64,000 nt of DNA from a virus, in IMG/VR virus record IMGVR_UViG_3300042691_041259, positions 1 through 64,000 of that record, one strand, 5' to 3'. Shown here piece by piece: positions 16,566 to 23,707 of the stretch. Made by a program: the position numbers and the translations under genes. The first letter of the stretch is position 1; each line of letters starts with the position of its first letter. The notes under the pieces are model-generated. The model was not told where the DNA came from. It ran no database searches and worked only from the letters and a program-made list of their open reading frames with translations.

Positions 16566-16776
16566 AATCTTCAAGCACGGTAAATTCTACGTCCATTACG
16601 GACTGGCAAAAAAGGAAATGCGTTGAGTTCTTGAGAACATGATCCGCTCCCAAATGCTCTTTCCAGCCATTAAATGCCTCGGCCACTATGCTTCCGTCTT
16701 TCCTCATAAAATTGTGATGAGGAACCGAGCGAATTACCAAGTAAAATTTGTCGCCGTTCTGATAGAGGGTCTTCAA
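16561..16776 (-). CDS. Hypothetical 71-aa protein
   Basis: No family recognised. The product (DKFYLVIRSVPHHNFM near the N-terminus, ending DVEFTVLEDC) looks like a small alpha/beta protein. It follows the 31-aa membrane peptide gene by 12 bp and is the last gene before element copy 4. Confidence 0.45.
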   Translation of the reverse strand: MKTLYQNGDKFYLVIRSVPHHNFMRKDGSIVAEAFNGWKEHLGADHVLKNSTHFLFCQSVMDVEFTVLEDC

Positions 16777-16788
16777 CAGTCTGACTTT

Positions 16789-16884
16789 TTAGACGGTACC
16801 TACGAATGAAAGTACCGTGAGTAATAACGCAAACCATGCAACAATAAGGCCTGCATACATTAGATTTTCTTTTGTCTTGCTCAT
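16789..16884 (-). CDS. 31-aa single-pass membrane peptide
   Basis: Read directly from the minus strand: MSKTKENLMYAGLIVAWFAL and on to SFVGTV, then TAA. After a positive start, residues 9-29 form one hydrophobic helix. The start codon overlaps the stop of the 54-aa gene (ATGA). Small single-pass peptides of this kind are common in phage genomes; function unknown. Confidence 0.5.
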   Translation of the reverse strand: MSKTKENLMYAGLIVAWFALLLTVLSFVGTV

Positions 16885-17045
16885 GAGTTAATTTTTAATT
16901 TTTTGTTATGTTTTCTTAAGTGAACAATATATGTGCTGTGTTCTCTCAGCAGCTTGGCTTGACTTATGAGTGAAGCCTCGAGCTTCTTGACGCGCTCTTC
17001 CATAAGAGCGAGCTTAATTTCTAATTCTGATCTCTCGTTTTTCAT
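16881..17045 (-). CDS. 54-aa coiled-coil peptide
   Basis: Read directly: MKNERSELEIKLALMEERVK continues into a heptad-rich helix (KLEASLISQAKLLREH) and a basic tail (RKHNKKLKINS). It overlaps the genes on both sides by 4 bp (ATGA), a strong sign of a translated operon. Function unknown. Confidence 0.5.
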   Translation of the reverse strand: MKNERSELEIKLALMEERVKKLEASLISQAKLLREHSTYIVHLRKHNKKLKINS

Positions 17046-17173
17046 GGCAATGGCCCAAGCGTTTTTGAGCGGCTTTTTTCCACGCCTGTTTCAACTTGCT
17101 TACAATAGTTGGTTAACATTTTCCAAACTTTTGGAAGGCAACTTTTGTAGGTGGATTTTTTTGGTTGTTTCAT
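17042..17173 (-). CDS. 43-aa basic peptide
   Basis: Read directly: MKQPKKSTYKSCLPKVWKML through TGVEKSRSKTLGPLP. It is basic, with two Cys. A GAATATAAAA sequence precedes the ATG by a few bases. It heads the chain of three overlapping small genes down to 16789. Function unknown, and as the shortest-supported member it is the least certain. Confidence 0.4.
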   Translation of the reverse strand: MKQPKKSTYKSCLPKVWKMLTNYCKQVETGVEKSRSKTLGPLP

Positions 17174-17225
17174 TAAATTTTATATTCAACAAGTGAAAAG
17201 AGTTTCAGCTTTAATAACTTATGAT

Positions 17226-17255
17226 AAAAAAACCCAGAGGCTATAAGCCTCCAGG
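17226..17255 (-). terminator. Intrinsic terminator
   Basis: Minus-strand stem CCTGGAGGC, loop TTATA, GCCTCTGGG (with one wobble) followed by seven T. It follows the small membrane-protein gene ending at 17267 and separates it from the small-peptide operon. Confidence 0.75.
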
Positions 17256-17266
17256 TCATTTACAAA

Positions 17267-17509
17267 CTATGTTTTCTTACGCGTACCTTCTCTGTTCTCT
17301 CTCTTCAATAAAAAAAAGTATAAGCAGAAGAAGAGGATTGAGACGGAGTAAAAGATAAGATCTGTTACGAGAAATGAGTTGGTCAATTTCAGAACAAGAG
17401 CAAATAGTACGTCGAAACCAAGAGGGTTGAAGAACGTTGCTATTAGAAGTGCTATTGTTGAGGGTCGCGGACGGGGAAGGCTCAGTCTCTTGCGTGATTG
17501 TACTGTCAC
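17267..17509 (-). CDS. Small two-helix membrane protein (GTG start), overlapping a second frame
   Basis: Two frames overlap almost completely here. I prefer the 80-aa frame from GTG at 17509: after a basic N-terminus it has STIALLIATFFNPLGFDVLF and SVSILFFCLYFFLLKRENRE, typical of small phage membrane proteins. The competing frame (17277-17519) has the better start (ATG, MDNCDSTITQETEPSP) but a less natural C-terminus. GTG starts are used elsewhere in this genome. A frameshift joining the two, or a sequence error, is also possible. Confidence 0.45.
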   Translation of the reverse strand: MTVQSRKRLSLPRPRPSTIALLIATFFNPLGFDVLFALVLKLTNSFLVTDLIFYSVSILFFCLYFFLLKRENREGTRKKT

Positions 17510-17569
17510 AGTTATCCATGTGGTATAATTTTTTAATTTGCCTAATTGCGGTTAACTTGGTTAATTAGA

Positions 17570-17578
17570 CTATATATC
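17570..17578 (-). promoter_or_regulatory. GATATATAG late-promoter-like motif
   Basis: GATATATAG on the minus strand, 51 bp before the ATG at 17519, within the gap after the 104-aa gene ends at 17577. It would drive the small membrane protein. Confidence 0.45.
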
Positions 17579-17891
17579 AAAAAACTTCACCGGACTGGAG
17601 ATAATTTAGCTCCCTGCGATACATACAAAGTCGGTAAGTCTGTTCACGAGTGAGTCGGCCCGCCTGAACTTTTATTTTAGCGCTTACCTCTTTTTTCAGA
17701 CCTTCAATGCTACTATAAACATTTTTCATCTTTTCTCGAGGAGTAAGATCATACAAATACTTTGATCCAATTTCAGCTGGATCAATGGCGTCTTCAACAA
17801 TTTCATTTTTGAGACTTGGAGTTTCATTATTGATGTAGTCCAAGAATTTTTGCAAAAGAGATTCTTTTTTTTCTACTGTTAGGTGTTTCAT
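17577..17891 (-). CDS. Hypothetical 104-aa helical protein
   Basis: No family recognised. Charged and helical throughout (VEKKESLLQKFLDYINNE, EGLKKEVSAKIKVQAG), soluble. It lies 8 bp downstream of the AAA ATPase and is probably in its operon. Confidence 0.5.
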   Translation of the reverse strand: MKHLTVEKKESLLQKFLDYINNETPSLKNEIVEDAIDPAEIGSKYLYDLTPREKMKNVYSSIEGLKKEVSAKIKVQAGRLTREQTYRLCMYRRELNYLQSGEVF

Positions 17892-17899
17892 ATAATTGA

Positions 17900-19300
17900 C
17901 TATTTGAATCCGATAGAATTACGTTTGCCTTCTTTATACTCGTGAGTGATTACGTTCTTGGCCTTGTTATTATTGTAAAACTCAGCCAGCGTAATAGGGT
18001 ATTTTCTTAGTTCAATGTCCGGAAGTTCCATACCTAAGGCGTTTGCCAGGTTTTCAGTCTGCAGCTCGTCCATTCTCTTAAATTCTTTTCGAGCAATCAA
18101 TCGGCCTGGGCGCAAGAGAGCGGGATCAATTTTGCTGATTTCAATGTTGAAAGTTGCAATTACCATCAGTCCAAGGATGTCATTAAGAATACCGTCGGTA
18201 ATGTTAAGCAAATTGCTAATACCAGTGCTTCGTCCATCAACACCACCACTACGGCTTTCAAGAAGTGGTTCGGCATCCTCAATCAGCAGAATACAATCCC
18301 GGTGTTCTCCCATAATCCAATCACTAATAAAGTTGATCATTGCAGGTTCTGCCAGAGATGCGGACACTGCGGGTGGCGAGTAGAGCACTGCCTTATCAGC
18401 TCCACAGAGTTCTTTTAACAAGTGACGTATGTACTGGGTCTTTCCCGTACCAGGATCTCCATGGAAAAGAACCAAGCCTTTGCTGTCCTCGTCCAAACGC
18501 TTCATTAGAGTATTATGGAATTCTTCAAATCCTTCTCCGTAATGAAGGTCAGGCAAAATAAAAGAAGTGTTAGCTTCTGATAGCGAAAACGATTTGATGT
18601 CGTAGCTTCCATTTCGTGTAACAATAATGCTTACTTCCGCGTCTTCATTTTTTCTGGGCTTTTCAATGCTTTCCAGAAATTTAATGAGATCCTCTATAGG
18701 TTCTGCATTCCAGAGTGGGCTGGTCCTGGCTGGTGTAAACATTGTGATGGAGTCAACTTTCATGGAGTCTCCTTCCGTCATTTTATAGTTTTTGTTAGGA
18801 GTTAACGAACCCGGAAAACTTTCAGTGTCAATCTTCTTGTAGTTCTTTTTTCTTTTTGAAGATTCCAAAGACCAGTCCGGCCACATTTCAATCATATACC
18901 CTGGAAGATCTTTATTGAGAAAAAAGATTTGAGTAAACCTCTCCATTTCTTTTGTTCTATAAGAGGAATTATTCCAGGCAATTGTCCAACCTTTGCTTGC
19001 AAGGTACTCAAAAACTTTTACATAGCTTGTTTCTCCTTCAGCAGTGACAATTTCCAATACCGATGGGTCTGGAAAATCTGGCCACATACCAAGGTAGCAT
19101 TGCATAGGATTTGCTGATTGCAGTGAACGCGGCTTACCGTATTCACGCAGCATACTTTTTTCTGATGAAATATGTCCATCATATATTAAGGGGTATTCTC
19201 CTTCCATCTCTTTTCTTAGATTAGCAAATTCGTTTTTTGAGTTAATGCCAAGTTCTTTGGCAAGCTCCTTTATTTCTTTTTCCTTTAATCTTTTTCCCAT
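17900..19300 (-). CDS. AAA+ ATPase (BCS1-like core)
   Basis: A 466-aa protein. The C-terminal half is an AAA+ module: Walker A GDPGTGKT at 281-288, Walker B CILLIEDAE at 336-344, a sensor region (LMVIATFN) and the ALLRPGRLIARKEF block with an arginine-finger-like Arg. The N-terminal 250 residues are unassigned, with a MWPDFPDPSVLEIV segment repeated in outline as MWPDWSLESSK near 140. Phage AAA proteins of this type are widespread without a settled role; remodelling of a protein complex is the likely activity. It follows UvdE by 5 bp. Confidence 0.8.
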   Translation of the reverse strand: MGKRLKEKEIKELAKELGINSKNEFANLRKEMEGEYPLIYDGHISSEKSMLREYGKPRSLQSANPMQCYLGMWPDFPDPSVLEIVTAEGETSYVKVFEYLASKGWTIAWNNSSYRTKEMERFTQIFFLNKDLPGYMIEMWPDWSLESSKRKKNYKKIDTESFPGSLTPNKNYKMTEGDSMKVDSITMFTPARTSPLWNAEPIEDLIKFLESIEKPRKNEDAEVSIIVTRNGSYDIKSFSLSEANTSFILPDLHYGEGFEEFHNTLMKRLDEDSKGLVLFHGDPGTGKTQYIRHLLKELCGADKAVLYSPPAVSASLAEPAMINFISDWIMGEHRDCILLIEDAEPLLESRSGGVDGRSTGISNLLNITDGILNDILGLMVIATFNIEISKIDPALLRPGRLIARKEFKRMDELQTENLANALGMELPDIELRKYPITLAEFYNNNKAKNVITHEYKEGKRNSIGFK

Positions 19301-19305
19301 GTTGT

Positions 19306-20280
19306 TTATATTCCGGCGCTTGTGATTGTTTTTTCCGTGTTAACAACAATTTGTGGTCGTGGTCCGCTCTTCCAGTATTCCAACACCGATTGTTCCTTGG
19401 CCTTTGATTCACACATAAACCAGCCGCCTGTGCCCCAGTCCTCTAGTTCATTGTAGATGTAGTCGGCATGCGCCACTGATTTAGCGCCTGAGTTTTCATA
19501 CAGCTTCATGGACGAAGACCAGTGAATGACAAGCGGAGCGTCCTTCCATGTAGAGGAGGCAAGGTTTGCTGCTTCATAAGCGCTAAGGCCACCGGTACAG
19601 AAAGTGTGGTGAAAGATATCAAAAGTAATAGGGACACCTACCTTACAGTGTACCCGATCATAGAGTTCTTTTACGCTGTACATGTTGGCCTTGTCGTCGT
19701 TTTCCACCACCACGCGCTTGCGGCAATTCTCCGATAGCTTAAGGAAGTTACTACACCAACGCTCGGTTGCTTGTTCTTTGTCTCCATATGCTCCACCAAT
19801 GTGAATGTTCAGCGGATTCCAATGGCTGGGTTCAAATCCCATTTCGTCAAAGATTCGGCTGTGCTGTTCAAGGTCACGGATGGACTTGACAACTGTGCTA
19901 GGGTTTGGCGACGCCAGAATTGTAAAGTGACTTGGATGAAATTCCAATCGTTGGCCAGTCCCGCCTGCTCGTGTGGCTGCTTTACCGATTCGTCGAAGAA
20001 CCACCTTAATTTCTTCCCAATCAGGTAGGTCTTCAAATTCATACTCAGTCATCCATGGAAAGAGTCCTGAGGAAATACGGTAGAATTTGAAACCGTTCTG
20101 TTCATTCCAATGGACAATCCGCTCCAGGTCCTGGACATTGGCAAGTGCCAGCTTGCTGATGTGAGCCAGGCCTTTAGTTTCATAGGTCCGTTTGATAGCA
20201 TCACGGTTGGTCATGATTCCCTGTGAAGCCAAGGATGTGTTGATGCAGGCATAGCCTATGCGCTGTTCGTATGGAATCAT
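19306..20280 (-). CDS. uvdE: UV damage endonuclease (UvdE)
   Basis: A 324-aa TIM-barrel endonuclease that nicks DNA 5' of UV photoproducts. RIGYACINTSL (7-17), FYRISSGLFPWM (about 65-76), RLEFHPSHFTIL (His ligand), LNIHIGGAYGDKE, VVVENDDK (Glu ligand), ITFDIFHH (Asp/His ligands) and APLVIHWSSS (His ligand) are the conserved metal-binding blocks of this family, all present. It overlaps the upstream 102-aa gene by 4 bp (ATGA). It lets the phage repair UV damage independently of the host. Confidence 0.92.
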   Translation of the reverse strand: MIPYEQRIGYACINTSLASQGIMTNRDAIKRTYETKGLAHISKLALANVQDLERIVHWNEQNGFKFYRISSGLFPWMTEYEFEDLPDWEEIKVVLRRIGKAATRAGGTGQRLEFHPSHFTILASPNPSTVVKSIRDLEQHSRIFDEMGFEPSHWNPLNIHIGGAYGDKEQATERWCSNFLKLSENCRKRVVVENDDKANMYSVKELYDRVHCKVGVPITFDIFHHTFCTGGLSAYEAANLASSTWKDAPLVIHWSSSMKLYENSGAKSVAHADYIYNELEDWGTGGWFMCESKAKEQSVLEYWKSGPRPQIVVNTEKTITSAGI

Positions 20281-20585
20281 ATGAGCGTACAGATTGGAAT
20301 GTTTACAAAACCCGAGTTTACATATCGGTGAGGCTCCTGGACAATCCCGTTTTTTACCAGGAAGTCAAGCATTCCCACGTTCTCGGAATAGTCTTTGACA
20401 GCGACCTCGTTCTCCGCAAGTCCCTCAATCCAGGTAGTTGCTGTTGCAAACGGAAACCCGTCCTCAGCATCGTTAAGCTGGATGGCAGTACCGCCGTTTC
20501 GATATTCGGCTTTGGATACCGTAACTTGGTATTCCTTTTGAAATAATTTGTAGGTCATAGAGTGACCACTGGTGTTATCTGACAT
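20277..20585 (-). CDS. DUF4313-like small protein
   Basis: A 102-aa product. The pattern TAIQLNDAEDGFPFATATTW, then ENEVAVKDYSENVGMLDFLV, then a C-terminal GFVNIPICTL resembles the small DUF4313-type proteins of Bacteroidetes mobile elements and phages; this is from memory and uncertain. An internal Met (MTYKLFQKEYQ, residue 10) is an alternative start. It is the first gene after bipartite element copy 5 and is coupled to uvdE. Confidence 0.45.
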   Translation of the reverse strand: MSDNTSGHSMTYKLFQKEYQVTVSKAEYRNGGTAIQLNDAEDGFPFATATTWIEGLAENEVAVKDYSENVGMLDFLVKNGIVQEPHRYVNSGFVNIPICTLI

Positions 20586-20609
20586 TTTGTATATAGTTTA
20601 CTATTTAAT

Positions 20610-20669
20610 AAGTATAAAAGTAATACAAAGAACCCAGAGAAAAAAATCTCTGGGCCTTTAGTTATTAAC
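20610..20669 (-). promoter_or_regulatory. Bipartite promoter-like element with terminator hairpin, copy 5
   Basis: GTTAATAAC (20669-20661), 34-bp spacer, GTATTACTTTTATACTT (20626-20610), 24 bp before the ATG at 20585. The spacer repeats the CCCAGAGA/TCTCTGGG stem (20654-20633) seen at 1879-1900, followed by TTCTTT. Confidence 0.7.
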
Positions 20670-20674
20670 ATTAT

Positions 20675-20974
20675 TTAATTTGGGCAAGGATCCCATGGTG
20701 GGTACCGATCCGTACCAGAATTTTCTACATATTGGATGCTAGTTCCAAACGGACTAACAAGTTCCACAAATGTAGGAGTTCCGGTATAAGTGCAAATTGA
20801 AATTTCTCGTGAAGCGGGTTTCATGTCAAGTAAGATCTGCCGGTTCTCTCCAAGCACTTTTAACTTTATGTCCTCAATTGAGAGGTCATCATTGATTTTT
20901 ACGATAACGCAATTCTTGGCAGTAGCTGTTGCGCTCCAGTCTGTTGATAGAGGTTTAACGTGCATTGCTTTCAT
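20675..20974 (-). CDS. Hypothetical 99-aa protein
   Basis: No family recognised. Beta-rich (NCVIVKINDDLSIEDIKLKV) and ending in a Pro-rich tail (YPPWDPCPN). Its start overlaps the SmpB end by 20 bp in another frame, which is unusual but consistent with coupled translation; a later start (Met4) would shorten the overlap. Confidence 0.45.
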   Translation of the reverse strand: MKAMHVKPLSTDWSATATAKNCVIVKINDDLSIEDIKLKVLGENRQILLDMKPASREISICTYTGTPTFVELVSPFGTSIQYVENSGTDRYPPWDPCPN

Positions 20975-21395
20975 ATCTTATTTCTCTTTGTGCTTCGCGT
21001 TTCTTAGCGTCTTCCCGTTTATCATAGTCTTTCTTTCCGCGGGCAAGCGCGATGCAGAATTTTATGCGGCCTTTTACTGATTTGATGTGTGTAACTATAA
21101 TGGTCGTACCGCTGACCAAGTTTTTCTGTAAGCTATTAAGCTGGTGCCGATGCAGTAAGAGTTTTCTTAGCCGCTGTGGCTCATGTACATAGTTTTGATC
21201 TACTGGGGTGACTGTCATGGACTTAAGCCAAAGCTCGCCTTTGTCAAAATAGCAATACGCGTCCACCAAAGACACTTTTCCTACTTTAATGCTTTTTACT
21301 TCGCTACCAAGGAGAGCTGCTCCAGCCTCATATTCTTCCAGGAAATGGTAGTCGTGACGAGCTTTTCGATTCTGTATGTTGACTGCTTTTTCCAT
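20955..21395 (-). CDS. smpB: SmpB, tmRNA-binding ribosome-rescue protein
   Basis: I start at the ATG at 21395 (MEKAVNIQNRKARHDY), giving 146 aa, a normal SmpB length; the longer frame runs back into the promoter element. NRKARHDYHFLEEYEAGAAL, LGSEVKSIKVGKVSLVDAYC and ELWLKSMTVTPVDQNY are signature blocks of the OB-fold, and the Lys/Arg-rich tail (KKDYDKREDAKKREAQRE) is the part that enters the ribosome. SmpB brings tmRNA to stalled ribosomes. No tmRNA gene is visible in this window, so it would work with host or distant phage tmRNA. Confidence 0.93.
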   Translation of the reverse strand: MEKAVNIQNRKARHDYHFLEEYEAGAALLGSEVKSIKVGKVSLVDAYCYFDKGELWLKSMTVTPVDQNYVHEPQRLRKLLLHRHQLNSLQKNLVSGTTIIVTHIKSVKGRIKFCIALARGKKDYDKREDAKKREAQREIRYESNAR

Positions 21396-21413
21396 AGACC
21401 GTATTAAAATTGT

Positions 21414-21473
21414 TAGTATAAAAATAATACAAAAAGTCCGCAAAAGAAAATTTTTTGCTAAAAAGTTGTTAAC
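21414..21473 (-). promoter_or_regulatory. Bipartite promoter-like element, copy 6
   Basis: GTTAACAAC (21473-21465), 34-bp spacer, GTATTATTTTTATACTAA (21430 downward), 18 bp before the smpB ATG at 21395. The spacer contains a GCAAAA/TTTTGC stem. The stretch from 21474 to 21560 upstream holds no gene I can see. Confidence 0.7.
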
Positions 21474-21560
21474 ATAGAAAACTTTTTTCCAGAGGTGTAT
21501 AAAAAGAGTATCAGAAGAGCGAGGAGTTAGACTTACTTAAGAGCACACTAGGCTTAAAGA

Positions 21561-22022
21561 TTACTCCGCCATGCGACGGCTTTCTGCCAGCCAGGTTTCA
21601 TAGCTCAGAACTCGCAGAGACTCATTGCTAATTTTAGGAACCACTTTGTTTACGTCAATTCCACCGGTGGCTTCAACCTCTTCGCCGTGCTCAATATATT
21701 TGAGAGCTGATGATGGATCGATTAGCACCTCTTCGCCTTCGTCAGTTAAGATCTTATAGGAGACAATTTCTCCATTCTGACGATTGATTTGTAAGACTTT
21801 CCCTTTCACAGACTTGTCGCTATTCACAACATCACCTTTAACAGCGTTACCAACTTTAATTGAGTTGATCTCTGCTGAGCCGTTCTTGGCAAAAGGCTTT
21901 TGTTCGAGCCTACCGTCTACCGGAAGAATCTGTACTTTAAATGCAGGATTGTTGGCAACCAATGGAGTCATTAGCGACCCGTTACCACTACCTACGTTTC
22001 TATTGGATATCGTTATTGGCAT
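21561..22022 (-). CDS. Hypothetical protein with SH3-like barrel segment
   Basis: A 153-aa product. Residues about 52-110 (INSIKVGNAVKGDVV, KGKVLQINRQNGEIVSYKIL, EEVLIDPSSALKYIE) look like a small beta-barrel, similar in pattern to the junction of the two ORFs near 61420. The C-terminus LSYETWLAESRRMAE recalls endings of phage head scaffold or core proteins, but this is weak. It overlaps the UVR-motif gene upstream by 23 bp. Confidence 0.45.
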   Translation of the reverse strand: MPITISNRNVGSGNGSLMTPLVANNPAFKVQILPVDGRLEQKPFAKNGSAEINSIKVGNAVKGDVVNSDKSVKGKVLQINRQNGEIVSYKILTDEGEEVLIDPSSALKYIEHGEEVEATGGIDVNKVVPKISNESLRVLSYETWLAESRRMAE

Positions 22023-22446
22023 CTTTGTTCCTATTATTTATCTCATCCCGAAGTTGCGCAGCGTACTCATAGTTCTCACTTTGAAGAGCTTTTTCTAACG
22101 CAACTTTAAGTTCCTCACAAGAGGTTGTAATTTCGGTTGACTGGGAATCTTCAAAAGAAAAATCCGCCAACCTAAAAATAACTCGCACATCCCCGGTTGC
22201 TTCGCGATCCCAAAAGATCACCCAACTGCCATAAGAAATGTAGTCCAGATTTTCATCAACCATGTGCTGAAAAATTGAGCTCAACTCAGACTTCAGTTCC
22301 GGTATTGTAGGCGTTTTGTAAACGATTTCTTTGTCGACTTTGTATTCCCATCTTATTCCAAGCTTTGCATGGTAAGTTTTAATTTTTCTCCAGTCAATTG
22401 ACTCGAGAACTCTGCTAATGGCCTTGTTGCAATTTTTCATGGCCAA
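22000..22446 (-). CDS. Hypothetical protein with C-terminal UVR motif
   Basis: A 148-aa product. The C-terminal residues 110-140 (CEELKVALEKALQSENYEYA then AQLRDEINN) match the UVR motif ExYExAAxLRDxI of UvrB/UvrC closely. The N-terminal part (SRVLESIDWRKIKTYHAKLG, YGSWVIFWDREATGD) is unassigned. The motif suggests binding to a UVR-type partner; no nuclease residues are visible. Confidence 0.5.
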   Translation of the reverse strand: MAMKNCNKAISRVLESIDWRKIKTYHAKLGIRWEYKVDKEIVYKTPTIPELKSELSSIFQHMVDENLDYISYGSWVIFWDREATGDVRVIFRLADFSFEDSQSTEITTSCEELKVALEKALQSENYEYAAQLRDEINNRNKDANNDIQ

Positions 22447-22464
22447 ACCGTTATTTTAAGTTGC

Positions 22465-22968
22465 TCAGTTGGGAGCGTATCCTAAGAAGGCACCAGATAC
22501 TACATTTGTAATCACACCAATTTGAAAGTAGTAAACTGCCCCAAGGACCAATACTCCATCGGGTATTGATACAAGAGTACCTGCTGTATCATAAAACTCC
22601 AGGGTTGTATCCGTTGCATCTACACAAACAATTGCCTGAATCGCCTGGTCTTGACCTGCACAAGGCTTTGCCTTGTCGTAGTACACAAAATTTGCTTTGG
22701 GAGAATTGTACGTTAGCGGAAACACACCTTCACCGGTTTGAAAATTGATAGTTCCCGCGGCTGCTGATGTTATGGTGTTTTCAGCAGCCACCCCGCCTCC
22801 AACCACCGCAGGGTTTGCAATTCCCGCAATTGCAGAAACCACGCTAGGCGCTACATTTACAATCGAATTATTTCCAATAACTAAATCTCCTATGAATGAG
22901 ATTGGTGGGTTTGATGAAGGCCGAAAGTCTCCGTTTACTAAAGGCCAAAATTTCTTTCCTATTACCAT
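22465..22968 (-). CDS. Putative virion surface protein, paralogue A
   Basis: A 167-aa product that begins MVIGKKFWPLVNGDFRPSSN and ends AVYYFQIGVITN...FLGYAPN. Both ends are shared with the gene immediately upstream (22983-23690), so the two are tandem paralogues with different middles. The sequence is rich in small residues and beta strands, with no signal peptide. A decoration or fibre-associated protein is the best guess, from context and composition only. Confidence 0.5.
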   Translation of the reverse strand: MVIGKKFWPLVNGDFRPSSNPPISFIGDLVIGNNSIVNVAPSVVSAIAGIANPAVVGGGVAAENTITSAAAGTINFQTGEGVFPLTYNSPKANFVYYDKAKPCAGQDQAIQAIVCVDATDTTLEFYDTAGTLVSIPDGVLVLGAVYYFQIGVITNVVSGAFLGYAPN

Positions 22969-22982
22969 GTGTTTTTTCGTTT

Positions 22983-23690
22983 TTAGTAAGGCGCATAACC
23001 TATGTAATCGCCAGGAGTCGCTACCGTTACATCACCAATTTGAAAATAGTAGACTGCTCCAGGTACAAGCGTGCTAGCCGGGAATACTACCGTGGTTCCT
23101 GAAACATCAATAAATTCAAGAGCCCCGCTATTGAGGCAAAGCACGGCCGCAATTGCCTGATCTTGCGCCGCGGCTGGAAACCTGCGATCATAATATATGA
23201 AATTTGCTTGAGGATTTACACCTGGCATAGGATCAGTAAGCGTTACGCTGCCACCTTCAACCTCAACTGTATAGCTGGATCCGGCAGCCGTTGCTGTTGC
23301 ATTGGCCGATAGAGTTACTGTAAGCAGAATAGGATCTATGGCTAAGATGGTAGTAGCCAACGGTATTCCCGGTCCTGTGATAGCGCTACCAATGCTTACA
23401 GATGTAGCAATACCACTAACATTGCTGATTGTATCGCTGCCATTATTGGAATCCCCGGTAAACGATGTAGTGTTTTGAGTCAGAGCAGTTACCAAGTTAT
23501 TTGCTGCAAATCCCGAGCCAACAACAGCTAAATTGATTGCGCCAATGGTATTCATATTGGCAAACGCACTTTGAGATATTCCGCTGATTGTGTCAGTTCC
23601 GTTTGTCGTTCCTATAAAGCTTATAGGTGGATTTGATGAAGGCCTATAGTCTCCTACCTCAAGTGGCCAGAATTTTCTTCCTATTATCAT
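22983..23690 (-). CDS. Putative virion surface protein, paralogue B
   Basis: A 235-aa product, MIIGRKFWPLEVGDYRPSSN to AVYYFQIGDVTV...YIGYAPY, parallel to its neighbour. The insert near residues 85-145 (GSAITGPGIPLATTILAIDP then LTVTLSANATATA) is the GxxVxGxGIPxGTxVxxI motif that occurs in many viral and bacterial surface proteins and again in the gene at 63058. It suggests module exchange between surface proteins. Confidence 0.5.
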   Translation of the reverse strand: MIIGRKFWPLEVGDYRPSSNPPISFIGTTNGTDTISGISQSAFANMNTIGAINLAVVGSGFAANNLVTALTQNTTSFTGDSNNGSDTISNVSGIATSVSIGSAITGPGIPLATTILAIDPILLTVTLSANATATAAGSSYTVEVEGGSVTLTDPMPGVNPQANFIYYDRRFPAAAQDQAIAAVLCLNSGALEFIDVSGTTVVFPASTLVPGAVYYFQIGDVTVATPGDYIGYAPY

Positions 23691-23707
23691 TGTGCTATAC
23701 TTTTGTT

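Noticed and set aside
21474-21560. Possible tmRNA or small RNA upstream of smpB
   Set aside because: No alanine acceptor stem, no CCA-type end and no tag-like reading frame could be found in this 87-bp gap.
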